From NCBI GenBank assembly GCA_021155905.1, contig JAJNBG010000008.1, forward strand, positions 1 through 64,000: DNA of 64,000 bases. Direction: 5' to 3'. Position numbers and translations under genes: made by a program. Below are positions 45,323-54,316 of the stretch, piece after piece (the first letter of the stretch is position 1; every line of letters begins with the position of its first letter). This stretch comes from Bacteroidota bacterium (lineage in GTDB: Bacteria; Bacteroidota; Bacteroidia; B-17B0; Aurantibacillaceae). A model generated the notes under the pieces. The model did no database searches. It had not been told where the DNA came from and saw only the letters and a list, made by a program, of their open reading frames with translations.

Positions 45323-47482
45323 ATGAACCCAATCGAATTTAAACCTTCCAAAACACTCAATGTTCTTGTGTGGTTAGCGATCATACCATCTTTAATAGGG
45401 GAATTTTTTAAAGTCATGCATTGGCCGGGCGCGGGACCGCTGATGATTCTGGGAACATTTGTGTTTGCGTTCATGTATCTTCCGTTATACATAATTGAAA
45501 GCTGGAAGACCAAAGAAACAACAAAGTCAAAACTGATGTTGATCTCAAAAGGGTTAGTTGTCCATCTTTTTTCCCTGGGATTTTTATTCAAGATCCAGCA
45601 TTGGCCAGGGGCCGGCATCCTTTCACTTGCTAACAACTATCTCTTGTTTTTTGTTATTGTTCCGTTTGCTTTATATCATTTAGCTAAAGCCGGCAAAACC
45701 AGTCTTACACAAACTCATTCCATCCTCATTGTGTGCTATTTCTTCAGTCACATGCTGAGTGCTCTTTTAAATTCCGGATCAGGCAGGGTTAACATCGACA
45801 CCGTTCTTCAACAGGGATTAAACACCGAAGAGGCGTTGAGAACCGCTTCGTCCCGAAACAAACAATTATATGCGACACTGAATAATATCCAAATCGATGA
45901 AAACAACGCCATTAAATACAAAGCAAAAAAAGTAAAGACTCTTACCGATTCTGCAGTCAACCATATTAAAAACCTAAAGGCACATTTATTAATCAGTATC
46001 GATAAAATTCCGAAGTCAAAAGCCGACAGCCTCTCCTCCATTGATATTGAAAATAAAGTCAACGCTGACATTACTACCATGATTCTGATTGGTAACGAAT
46101 TTAGCCCTAATAAAGATATTCACTCAGCTTTAAAATTAAAGTCAGTCATTAACACCTACAGGGATTCTTTATTAAGCCTGGTGCAGGAACAAAACCGGGC
46201 CATCATGAAAGAAGGTTTGAATCTGAGCACGGATAATTACACCAGCGAGGACGGAGAACCGGTAAGCTGGGAAATGACCAATTTTAATTTTATGCCCTTG
46301 ATTTATGTCTATAATCTCCTCACCAATATAGAGTATGAAATTAAAAATGCAGAATACCAGGCACTCACAGATATTATCAATTCCGGAAACAAAGAATTGA
46401 ACACGGCCCTCTTCAGCCAGATTTCAGAACTCAACTCAAAATATGACGCAGCAAAGAAACAGGAAGAAATCGCGAAGCTGCAAACCGAAAACGAAAGAGG
46501 CATGAAATTATTGAATGCCAAAGACATGGAATTGAGTGATTCTAAACAAACCATTATCTATTTTACGCTTATCATCATGGTGTTCTTTTTACTGGTGTTT
46601 TTTGTGATACGAAGTAATTATCTCAGGAAACAAACCAACAAAACACTCCTGCAACAAAAAGAAATCATTGAAACTCAGAAAACGGAAGTAGAGAATCAAA
46701 AACATCTTGTGGAAGAAAAACAAAAAGAAATCATTGATAGTATTTCTTATGCCAGGCGTTTACAGGAAGCTATTTTACCTCCCCGGGAATTTTTAAATAC
46801 TTATGTGCCTGACAATTTCATTTACTACAAACCTAAGGACCTGGTTGCCGGCGATTTTTATTGGGCAGAAAGTATTGGTGACCTGTTTTTTATTGCCGCT
46901 GCTGACAGCACAGGACACGGGGTACCGGGCGCCATGGTTTCCGTGGTTTGTTCAAACGCTTTAAACAGAACAGTAAAAGAATTTGGATTAACCGAAACAG
47001 GTAAGATCCTTGACAAAACCAGGGATCTGGTCGTACAGACCTTTGAAAAAAGTACCAGTGAAGTGAAGGACGGGATGGACATCTCTTTATTATGCATCGA
47101 CTCCAAAAACAAAAAAATTACCTGGAGCGGAGCCAATAATCCTTTGTGGTATATTTCTCCTTTGGATGGGGATGTTATACTAAAACAAATCAAAGCCGAT
47201 AAACAACCAATTGGTAAAACTGATTATCCAAAACCATTTACCACACATGAGATTGAATATAAAACCAACACTACCTTTTATTTATTCACGGATGGTTTCG
47301 CAGATCAGTTTGGCGGTCCCGATGGTAAAAAATTTAAATACAAACAGTTTTCTGAGCTGTTGATCAATAATCAAACACTCAGCTTGCCAGAGCAATCCGA
47401 TTTTCTAAACGGCGTATTTGAGAACTGGAAGAAGGACCTTGAACAGGTGGATGATGTTTGTGTTATTGGCGTTAGGGTTTAA
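45323..47482 (+). CDS. SpoIIE-type PP2C phosphatase with GldL-like membrane domain
   Basis: 719 aa. The N-terminal membrane domain has two helical hairpins, each with the same motif: FKVMHWPGAG (29-38) and FKIQHWPGAG (89-98). This motif resembles the transmembrane region of GldL, the T9SS/gliding motor protein. Two more hydrophobic segments follow at about 100-150. A soluble, mostly helical sensor-like region spans about 170-400, and one more membrane helix (about 412-434). A coiled coil and a SpoIIE-type PP2C Ser/Thr phosphatase domain (SISYARRLQEAILPP, GDFYWAE, DSTGHGVPGAMVS, ANNPLW, LFTDGFADQFGG) complete it. It probably signals from the membrane to a partner-switching pathway. Confidence 0.82.
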   Translation: MNPIEFKPSKTLNVLVWLAIIPSLIGEFFKVMHWPGAGPLMILGTFVFAFMYLPLYIIESWKTKETTKSKLMLISKGLVVHLFSLGFLFKIQHWPGAGILSLANNYLLFFVIVPFALYHLAKAGKTSLTQTHSILIVCYFFSHMLSALLNSGSGRVNIDTVLQQGLNTEEALRTASSRNKQLYATLNNIQIDENNAIKYKAKKVKTLTDSAVNHIKNLKAHLLISIDKIPKSKADSLSSIDIENKVNADITTMILIGNEFSPNKDIHSALKLKSVINTYRDSLLSLVQEQNRAIMKEGLNLSTDNYTSEDGEPVSWEMTNFNFMPLIYVYNLLTNIEYEIKNAEYQALTDIINSGNKELNTALFSQISELNSKYDAAKKQEEIAKLQTENERGMKLLNAKDMELSDSKQTIIYFTLIIMVFFLLVFFVIRSNYLRKQTNKTLLQQKEIIETQKTEVENQKHLVEEKQKEIIDSISYARRLQEAILPPREFLNTYVPDNFIYYKPKDLVAGDFYWAESIGDLFFIAAADSTGHGVPGAMVSVVCSNALNRTVKEFGLTETGKILDKTRDLVVQTFEKSTSEVKDGMDISLLCIDSKNKKITWSGANNPLWYISPLDGDVILKQIKADKQPIGKTDYPKPFTTHEIEYKTNTTFYLFTDGFADQFGGPDGKKFKYKQFSELLINNQTLSLPEQSDFLNGVFENWKKDLEQVDDVCVIGVRV

Positions 47483-47518
47483 CAGAAATATTTAGCATCT
47501 CCTAATATTCTATTTCAT

Positions 47519-48003
47519 GATACTTTTGCGAAAAGTATCCAAAAGCGTTTTTATTTGTTCTTTTTCCTTGATGAAAAAGAACCAAAAAATCAAGTCAAAA
47601 CGATGCCCGCGCGCTCTTTGTATTTATAAGATTCGCTGCTAAACGAGAACTAAAGCTCGTTTAGGCTCATCTAAATAAATACAAATTCACAGCTCGTCCG
47701 GCGCCACGTTTTGACAGGCCTCCGCGCTTTCCAGTCGAAATTTTATAAGAGAGATGTACTAGCGCTATGATATCAGAGTTTTATAGCACATCTATATCTT
47801 ACAATTGTATAAGAAATTTCTGACTGCAAATGGCGCGGGGACGTGAACGAACGGTGCGAACTACAATTTTTTAGGGGTTCCTGCGCTGTGCGCCCCTAAA
47901 AAGATTGGAGTTGGCGTTCGTTCTTGATTTTTTTGCTTACTTTTTTTATCAAGAAAAAAAGTAAGATAAAAGATGCTTTTGGATACTTTTTTGCAAAGGT
48001 ATC
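47519..48003. repeat. mosaic inverted-repeat element R9 (arms gamma and alpha)
   Basis: Both outer hairpins are present: 47519-47539 (GATACTTTTGCGAAAAGTATC) and 47982-48003. The left shared-stem module pairs GTTCTTTTTC/GAAAAAGAAC against CTTGAT/ATCAAG. The gamma arm lies between GTCAAAACGATG and CACGTTTTGAC. The core is inverted near 47800-47815. The alpha arm has AACGAACGGTGCGAACT and AGTTGGCGTTCGTT. The right module is CTTACTTTTTTT/AAAAAAAGTAAG (47936-47947/47954-47965) against CTTGAT/ATCAAG (47923-47928/47948-47953). It lies between convergent genes. Confidence 0.8.
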
Positions 48004-48033
48004 GTTCTAACCGGTACACAAGCCATTAACATT

Positions 48034-49653
48034 TTATAATACCTTGGTAACTACCATTTTATTTCCCACACGATCAGTAACCTCTATTTTAAGCGTTCCG
48101 CTTTTCGTAGAAAGCGCGCAGGAAATCGTGCAGGATTTCGCGTCGTATTCAGCAATCTGCCATACATCATTCAGGTAGATGTGATACTCCGCAATGCCAC
48201 TTTGGGTATCGGCCACTTTAAACGATAAAATATTGGTGGCCGGCGCCTTCTTTTTGGGTTGTGGAAAACCAATCACCGGCGCGATGGTATCATAAGCAAT
48301 ACTGAATACCCCGAAGGATTTACTTTCGGTTTTAAACCAACCGTTTTCATACTTGCCGGTAAGACAAGTTTCTTCATTCATTACAATCATTTTATCTTCT
48401 TTTCCTTTGATGGGCTTGTACACTTTTAATGATATCGAAAAAGGTTTTAATAACACATCGTTCTTATTGCCAATAATGGCTTTTCCCAGTTTATTGAAAT
48501 AAGCGCCTACAGAGGCCGCCTTCGTTAATGAGTTCGCTTTGATGCTGTATTCAATGTCTTCTTTTTTGATATTAAAATCTTTGTCACAACTTACATTCAT
48601 TCCGGGACTTACTTTGTAGCCTTCGAGTTTTGGTGCTTTGACATAAAAAGCAATTTGGCTGACATTGCCTTTCTCATCTGTAACCATCAACTCCAGTTTA
48701 TGCGACAAGGTATCCCTGAGCTCTATTTTACCGCCATTCACGCGGGTCTTATAAATATCAATGTCGTAACAGGTGGGAACAAAACATTTTTGAAATTTCA
48801 CACCATTCACTTTTTCACTGAAGTAATTTACATAACGCCCGTTATCAAAGCTGATGTAATTTAACTGATGCCGGTATACCAATTGGCCATCCATTTTTAA
48901 CGCGGCTTCATAAATATTATTTTTATTAGTACTTCCATTGGCCTGGTCATAACCGGCGAAAGCAATAGCAAAAGTGTTTTGCTTCAGGATAAAAGTGTTT
49001 TTAGGAACCGATAATTTTCCACCGGCACTCACAACAGAAACCAATTGTTGTGTGATCCTGTTAGTATCCTGCGTATTATAAATGGCCAGGTGTGTTAAAA
49101 CAGGTTTCAGATCATCTTTGATATCATACACTAATAAGGGATTGACAGGAATTTCTGATTTTTCAGTCCTGATCTCAAAATGCAAATGTGGACCGGTCGA
49201 GCTTCCGGAATTACCTGAATAACCAATCACATCGCCCTGTTTCACCTTTAAATCATCGGGTTTAGGAAACAGCTCCAGTTCATTCTTTTTTAATTCCTGC
49301 TGGTGATCTCTGACATACAATTCTATGTTTCCTGCAAACTTTTTCTGGTGTGCATATACAGTGGCGTAACCGTTAGGGTGTGTGATGTACAACACTTTTC
49401 CATAACCGCCACTACTGATTTTTATCCGGCTCACGTAGCCATCTGCCACACTTTTAATAGGTAAATTATTTTTTGGGTCGGTACTGAAATCGAGCCCCGC
49501 GTGAAAGTGATTAGGGCGGATCTCTCCATAATTACCCGTCACTACCACCTCGCGATCGATGGGATAAATAAAACCGAAACCGTTAGTTTGCGCGTAACAA
49601 AATTCACAACAACTTACTAAAAAAAGGAAAAACGGTGCTCTGAAATTTATCAT
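48034..49653 (-). CDS. M23 family metallopeptidase (LytM-type)
   Basis: 539 aa from MINFRAPFFLFLVSCCEF, giving a signal peptide ending CYAQ. An in-frame ATG 12 codons upstream is less likely. The LytM/M23 zinc site is complete: H and D in NHFHAGLDFS (about 37-46) and the catalytic pair in GPHLHFEIR. The domain sits at the N-terminal side (about 20-170). The remaining ~370 residues are beta-rich repeats of unknown role. It is a periplasmic or surface peptidoglycan hydrolase or its regulator. It is divergent from the coiled-coil gene. Confidence 0.85.
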   Translation of the reverse strand: MINFRAPFFLFLVSCCEFCYAQTNGFGFIYPIDREVVVTGNYGEIRPNHFHAGLDFSTDPKNNLPIKSVADGYVSRIKISSGGYGKVLYITHPNGYATVYAHQKKFAGNIELYVRDHQQELKKNELELFPKPDDLKVKQGDVIGYSGNSGSSTGPHLHFEIRTEKSEIPVNPLLVYDIKDDLKPVLTHLAIYNTQDTNRITQQLVSVVSAGGKLSVPKNTFILKQNTFAIAFAGYDQANGSTNKNNIYEAALKMDGQLVYRHQLNYISFDNGRYVNYFSEKVNGVKFQKCFVPTCYDIDIYKTRVNGGKIELRDTLSHKLELMVTDEKGNVSQIAFYVKAPKLEGYKVSPGMNVSCDKDFNIKKEDIEYSIKANSLTKAASVGAYFNKLGKAIIGNKNDVLLKPFSISLKVYKPIKGKEDKMIVMNEETCLTGKYENGWFKTESKSFGVFSIAYDTIAPVIGFPQPKKKAPATNILSFKVADTQSGIAEYHIYLNDVWQIAEYDAKSCTISCALSTKSGTLKIEVTDRVGNKMVVTKVL

Positions 49654-49702
49654 TATGCTAAGGTTAATTTGTATGAAGTTAATTAACAACGAGTTGTTGA
49701 TG

Positions 49703-49710
49703 CAAAGTTA
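49703..49710 (-). promoter_or_regulatory. -7 promoter element of the M23 peptidase gene
   Basis: On the - strand TAACTTTG matches TAnnTTTG. It gives a leader of about 45 bases to the chosen start at 49653. Confidence 0.5.
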
Positions 49711-49769
49711 AAGTCTTAAGTAAAATGAGTTCGTCTAAACTCTATTTTTAACCAACAACAAACTGTTTA

Positions 49770-52037
49770 TTGAGCATGAATGTAGAAAACATAAAATCAG
49801 AATTACAACAAGTGTTAGACAGCGATGTAGCGCTGCGTAAGGAGTATAACGAGATCAAACGTTCGTTAAGCGACTACCGCAACCAACTCATCCAACGCGA
49901 TGAAGATTGCAAGCGTTTGCAGGTCTCTATCGACGTTTTAAACACCAAGCTGGTTGTTATGGAGCGTGATAACACGAACTACAAAAGCGAAGTGAACTCG
50001 TTCAAGGAGTTGCGCAACAACATCCGCGAACAATTACAGGAAAAACAGGATGAGATTACCAACCTGTTGGGCCGCATCGATGAATTGAACAGCCAGTTGG
50101 CTTCAATTTCCTCGGAATACGAATCAAGGATTTCTGAACTACAATCTTCCTCGCAGGAAGAAATAAATAATTTAAAATCGTCTTACGAAGCGCAGTTAGC
50201 GGAATTAAAATCCAATACTTCCTACCAGCAAAGCGGCATCCGCAATGAACTGGAAACAAAGATCAATGATTTAACAGCTACTTACAACACAACCTACCAG
50301 GAAACAGTTACTTCTTACGAAAGTCAGATCGAGCAATTGAAATCTGATTTTAACGCGCAGTTGGAATTCGTGAAGCAGGAATCTGAAAGCCGTATCGCAT
50401 CTTTATCAGATTCAAGTGAAGAAAGTGTTTCTAATTTAACCAATGAGTACGAAGCGAGAATTAATTCTTTGTCGGCACAGTGGGAAACTGAAAAAACTGA
50501 AATTACTTCGTCATACGAAAACCAGATCTCTTCATTAACAGGTGCTTATAGCAGCGAAAAGTCTGAGTTGATCGGTTCTTACGAATCACAAATCTCTGAA
50601 CTGAATACGCAATTAGAAACGAAGCAGGCAGAATTTGAATCAGAATTAAATTCTACCATTGAATCGTTAAACGCATCCTATACTCAAAAAGAAAGTGAGT
50701 TAAAGGCCTTCTATGAAAATGAATTAGCGAATACCTCAAACTCTTCCGGATCTTTACTGGAAAGCATCAAGGCAGAATACGAAGAAAAATTAGCCAATGC
50801 TGTTCTTCACTCCAATACTCAGAATTCGAAGTTATCAGATGACATGAGTAAGATGGTTGTTGAAAATGAACACTTCAAAGAGAAGATCCGCGAAATGGTG
50901 TATCACATCGATGCACAAAATACAAAAACGGATGAGCTGACTTTAGAGATCCAGCGTAAGTCGGATGAGATTGCTCAACATATTAATAGCTATTCTACCT
51001 TATCTTCAGAATTTGAAACTTATAAGAATTCTCAGTTAGCGAGCATAGATGAGCAGGTAAGCGTTTTAAATTCTAAAATCACAGAATTAGAAAACCTGGT
51101 TTCTGAAAAAGATGAAATGATTGCTGAATTGACTTCTTCTGTAGAAGAGAAAATCAGTCAAATAGAGAGTTTAACTCAATCGGGTTCCGAATTACAGGGA
51201 CAGTTTAATGAGTTATCCTCTACCTATGTAAACGAAAAAGAAAACTCGCAGGTTGAATTCAATAAATTACTGGCAGAGAACAGTTCTTTGATTTCTGAAA
51301 TTGACGCGACTGCCGATAAATTAGAAACTACTGAAGCGGAATTACAATTAGTACAGGCGGAACTGACCGAATTGAAATCCGTTGCGGAAGGTAAAGCGGC
51401 TGACTTAAAGGAAACGTTGAACAGTAAAAATTACGAGATCACAAATTTAACAGCCAATAATATGGCTTTGCAAACAGAGCTGGATTTGTTAAAAGCGGAA
51501 CTGGATAATGTCCGCAGTGAATTACAGTCGGCTGTTTCATTAAATGAAGGAAGCTCATCTTTACAGGAAGAATATAACAATTTGCTTTCCCTGAAAGCTG
51601 AAATGGAAACCGAACTGAGTTCATACCAATCATCGATTGAATTTTTAAATTCACAGGTTGCAGAATTAACAGGTTCGATTGCCGGGTTCCAGTCAGAGAT
51701 TTCCGAACTTAAATCTGCCCAGAAAACTGAAGAGCAGGATGCGTTTATTGACCGTTTATTCAAGCAAATTGATATTTTAAGTGATGAGCGTATGAGCTTG
51801 TTAAATGAAAAAGAAGAGATGGCCAACCAGTTGTTAAAAATGAACGAAACGGTTGCTTCTATTTCGCAACATGTTGATTCTCATAATATTGACATAACTG
51901 CATTGGATAGTCACAGAAAAAATGTTATTTTAGCAGGAAGTTCAAGTAATGCCGGTTCTGAAAAAACAGTCATGAAAAAACAAATAAGTGAGTTGGTGCG
52001 TGAAATTGATAAATGTATAGCTCTGTTGAGTGCTTAA
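49770..52037 (+). CDS. long coiled-coil protein
   Basis: 755 aa, almost entirely heptad-patterned coiled coil rich in Glu, Ser, Asn and Leu, with many short internal repeats of the form YESQISEL and ENEL. No signal peptide, membrane segment or catalytic domain. The ATGs at 49770 and 49776 (MSMNVEN) are both possible. It lies 21 bp before zapA on the same strand. That position suggests a structural role near the divisome, but no specific family was recognised. Low-complexity composition makes similarity to other coiled-coil proteins unreliable. Confidence 0.75.
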   Translation: MSMNVENIKSELQQVLDSDVALRKEYNEIKRSLSDYRNQLIQRDEDCKRLQVSIDVLNTKLVVMERDNTNYKSEVNSFKELRNNIREQLQEKQDEITNLLGRIDELNSQLASISSEYESRISELQSSSQEEINNLKSSYEAQLAELKSNTSYQQSGIRNELETKINDLTATYNTTYQETVTSYESQIEQLKSDFNAQLEFVKQESESRIASLSDSSEESVSNLTNEYEARINSLSAQWETEKTEITSSYENQISSLTGAYSSEKSELIGSYESQISELNTQLETKQAEFESELNSTIESLNASYTQKESELKAFYENELANTSNSSGSLLESIKAEYEEKLANAVLHSNTQNSKLSDDMSKMVVENEHFKEKIREMVYHIDAQNTKTDELTLEIQRKSDEIAQHINSYSTLSSEFETYKNSQLASIDEQVSVLNSKITELENLVSEKDEMIAELTSSVEEKISQIESLTQSGSELQGQFNELSSTYVNEKENSQVEFNKLLAENSSLISEIDATADKLETTEAELQLVQAELTELKSVAEGKAADLKETLNSKNYEITNLTANNMALQTELDLLKAELDNVRSELQSAVSLNEGSSSLQEEYNNLLSLKAEMETELSSYQSSIEFLNSQVAELTGSIAGFQSEISELKSAQKTEEQDAFIDRLFKQIDILSDERMSLLNEKEEMANQLLKMNETVASISQHVDSHNIDITALDSHRKNVILAGSSSNAGSEKTVMKKQISELVREIDKCIALLSA

Positions 52038-52058
52038 AAAGAAAATTAGCTTAGTTTA

Positions 52059-52367
52059 ATGAGCGATGTAAGTGTAAAAGTAGAAATTGCAGGCGGTTTA
52101 TATACGCTGAAAGTTAAAAGCGAAGACGAAAACAACGTTAAACAGGCAGTTGAGTTAATAAATCAGAAGATCTCGGAATTTGAAAGAAATTACGGGGTAA
52201 AAGATAAAAAAGATGTGTTGGCAATGGTTACTTTACAGTTGGTTAGCCAACTTGGAAAAGAAAAGAACCAGGCCGAGCAGGAGTTAAGCACTCTGAGATT
52301 GGTGTTAGAAGATGTAGAGCAAATGTTGGCTCAGCATAAAGATAACATACAGCAAACAGAAGATTAA
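52059..52367 (+). CDS. zapA: cell division protein ZapA
   Basis: 102 aa. It has the ZapA pattern: an N-terminal beta part (VKVEIAGGLYTLKVKSEDENNVKQAVELINQKISEF) and a long C-terminal coiled-coil helix (ALQ-like VTLQLVSQLGKEKNQAEQELSTL). ZapA bundles FtsZ protofilaments at midcell. It lies between the coiled-coil gene and rny, a gene order I know from other Bacteroidota. It is followed by a terminator. Confidence 0.85.
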   Translation: MSDVSVKVEIAGGLYTLKVKSEDENNVKQAVELINQKISEFERNYGVKDKKDVLAMVTLQLVSQLGKEKNQAEQELSTLRLVLEDVEQMLAQHKDNIQQTED

Positions 52368-52400
52368 ACAGATATAAGTCTTTAAAACAGACCTTTTTTG

Positions 52401-52442
52401 ACGCACAAATTTTGAAGCAATTCAAAGGTTTGTGCGTTTTTT
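52401..52442 (+). terminator. intrinsic terminator after zapA
   Basis: Stem ACGCACAAA/TTTGTGCGT (52401-52409/52429-52437) with an inner TTTGAA/TTCAAA extension and GCAA loop, then T-run. Confidence 0.88.
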
Positions 52443-52514
52443 GTTAAGGATCATTCGGATAGTCGCCCTGGATAATCTTTAAATAGTATAAACAATGTGC
52501 GACAATAAAAAATT

Positions 52515-54059
52515 ATGTTAACAACCATATTTATCGCCATTGCATTAATTGCAGGTGTAGTTGCGGGTTTTGTGATTGCCAATTCCCGGTTAAATAAAAG
52601 CAGCGTTCAGGAAAAACAAAACCTGATTAAAGAAGCTGAAGTAAAAGCGGAAACGCTTAAACAAGAGAAAATTTTACAAGCCAAAGAAAAGTTTTTGCAA
52701 TTAAAAGCAGAGCATGATAAGGCAGTGAATGAACGTAACCAACAATTAGTGGTTTTAGAAAACAAAGCCAAGCAACGTGAAGGTGATCTTGCTAAAAAAG
52801 TAGAAGAGGTTACTAAAAAGGATAAAGAATTAGAACAACAGAAAATACAATTAAACTCACAGGTAGAGGTTTATAAAAAGAAAAGCGAAGAGATCGAAAA
52901 GTCTCACCGCAAGCAGGTGGAGTTATTGGAAAAGGTTTCCGGCTTAAGCGCGGAAGAAGCAAAATCCCAGTTAATTGAAAGTGTAAAAGCAGAAGCTAAA
53001 ACCGATGCTATGGCTTTTATTAAAGATACCATGGATGAAGCGAAGATCAACGCTAACAAAGAAGCGAAAAAGATCATTATTCAATCTATCCAGCGTTTAG
53101 CAACAGAAACAGCCATTGAGAATTCAGTGACCGTTTTCCATATTGAAAGTGATGAGATCAAGGGACGGATCATCGGTCGTGAAGGTCGTAACATTCGTGC
53201 TTTAGAAGCAGCCACCGGTGTGGAGGTGATTGTGGATGATACCCCGGATGCAATTACTTTATCCTGTTTTGATTCTATCCGTCGTGAAATCTGTCGTTTG
53301 TCATTACATCAATTGGTAACAGATGGACGTATTCACCCGGCACGAATTGAAGAGATCGTGGAGAAAACGAAGAAGATGATTGATGAGGAGATTGTGGAAA
53401 CCGGTAAGCGTACATGTATCGACTTAGGGATTCACGGCTTACATCCTGAATTGATCAGAATGGTAGGTCGTATGAAATACCGTTCTTCTTACGGACAAAA
53501 TTTATTACAACACAGTAGAGAAGTAGCCAACTTATGTGCCATCATGGCCAGCGAAATGGGTTTAAATCCCAAAATCGCGAAGCGTGCAGGCTTATTACAT
53601 GATATTGGAAAAGTGCCGGATGAAGAACCGGAATTACCACATGCGATCCTTGGTATGAAGCTGGCTGAAAAATATAAAGAGAAACCGGAAGTATGTAATG
53701 CCATTGGAGCCCATCACGACGAAATTGAAATGACCACTTTATATTCACCAATTGTTCAGGTGTGTGATGCTATCAGCGGTGCAAGACCAGGCGCAAGACG
53801 TGAGGTGGCAGAACAATACATGAAGCGTTTGAAAGATCTGGAAGCATTGGCCCTGGCCTATGAAGGTGTAGAAAAAACCTACGCCATCCAGGCAGGACGT
53901 GAAGTGCGTGTATTGGTATCAGCAGATAAAGTAGATGATAAACAATCAGAACAGTTAGCGTTCGATATCTCTCAAAAAATTCAAACCGAAATGACCTACC
54001 CGGGTCAGGTTAAAGTTACCGTGATACGTGAAGTGCGTGCTACGGCATACGCGAAGTAA
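52515..54059 (+). CDS. rny: ribonuclease Y
   Basis: 514 aa membrane-anchored endoribonuclease starting mRNA decay. N-terminal transmembrane helix (about 3-24), long Lys/Glu-rich coiled coil (about 30-150), KH domain with [19 protein letters not shown] (about 217-235), and HD phosphohydrolase domain with H362-D363 in LLHDIGK and HHDE later. Normal length and all motifs intact. It is separated from zapA by a terminator and followed by another terminator, so it is a single transcription unit. Confidence 0.95.
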   Translation: MLTTIFIAIALIAGVVAGFVIANSRLNKSSVQEKQNLIKEAEVKAETLKQEKILQAKEKFLQLKAEHDKAVNERNQQLVVLENKAKQREGDLAKKVEEVTKKDKELEQQKIQLNSQVEVYKKKSEEIEKSHRKQVELLEKVSGLSAEEAKSQLIESVKAEAKTDAMAFIKDTMDEAKINANKEAKKIIIQSIQRLATETAIENSVTVFHIESDEIKGRIIGREGRNIRALEAATGVEVIVDDTPDAITLSCFDSIRREICRLSLHQLVTDGRIHPARIEEIVEKTKKMIDEEIVETGKRTCIDLGIHGLHPELIRMVGRMKYRSSYGQNLLQHSREVANLCAIMASEMGLNPKIAKRAGLLHDIGKVPDEEPELPHAILGMKLAEKYKEKPEVCNAIGAHHDEIEMTTLYSPIVQVCDAISGARPGARREVAEQYMKRLKDLEALALAYEGVEKTYAIQAGREVRVLVSADKVDDKQSEQLAFDISQKIQTEMTYPGQVKVTVIREVRATAYAK

Positions 54060-54074
54060 AAAATGTCAGTTTGT

Positions 54075-54115
54075 CCCGATAGCTATAGGGAGTCACACTG
54101 AGCGTAGTCGATTGC
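54075..54115. repeat. palindrome variant plus short repeat
   Basis: CCCGATAGCTATAGGG (54075-54090, one mismatch to the perfect palindrome) is directly followed by GTCACACTGAGCGTAGTCGA and bases to 54115, a member of the short dispersed repeat class. The two classes also meet in the outer hairpin loops of the mosaic elements. Confidence 0.5.
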
Positions 54116-54134
54116 ATGAACAACATAATCTTAC

Positions 54135-54166
54135 AAAAAGCTGCATCATATGATGCAGCTTTTTTA
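54135..54166 (+). terminator. intrinsic terminator after rny
   Basis: Nearly complete palindrome AAAAAGCTGCATCA then TATGATGCAGCTTTTTT, with stem CTGCATCA/TGATGCAG flanked by A- and T-runs. It is suited to either direction. Confidence 0.9.
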
Positions 54167-54316
54167 TTTATATTTGGTAGACTAATCATTTATTATCTGT
54201 TGTAAATGTTGTAATGGAAATAGCACTTAGTGAGTAATTATAAGAAGCCAAATACCCGCAACATGGTAGCTGCAAACCGTAATAAGTAATGTGCCTAAAA
54301 TAGCTATATTTAAATT

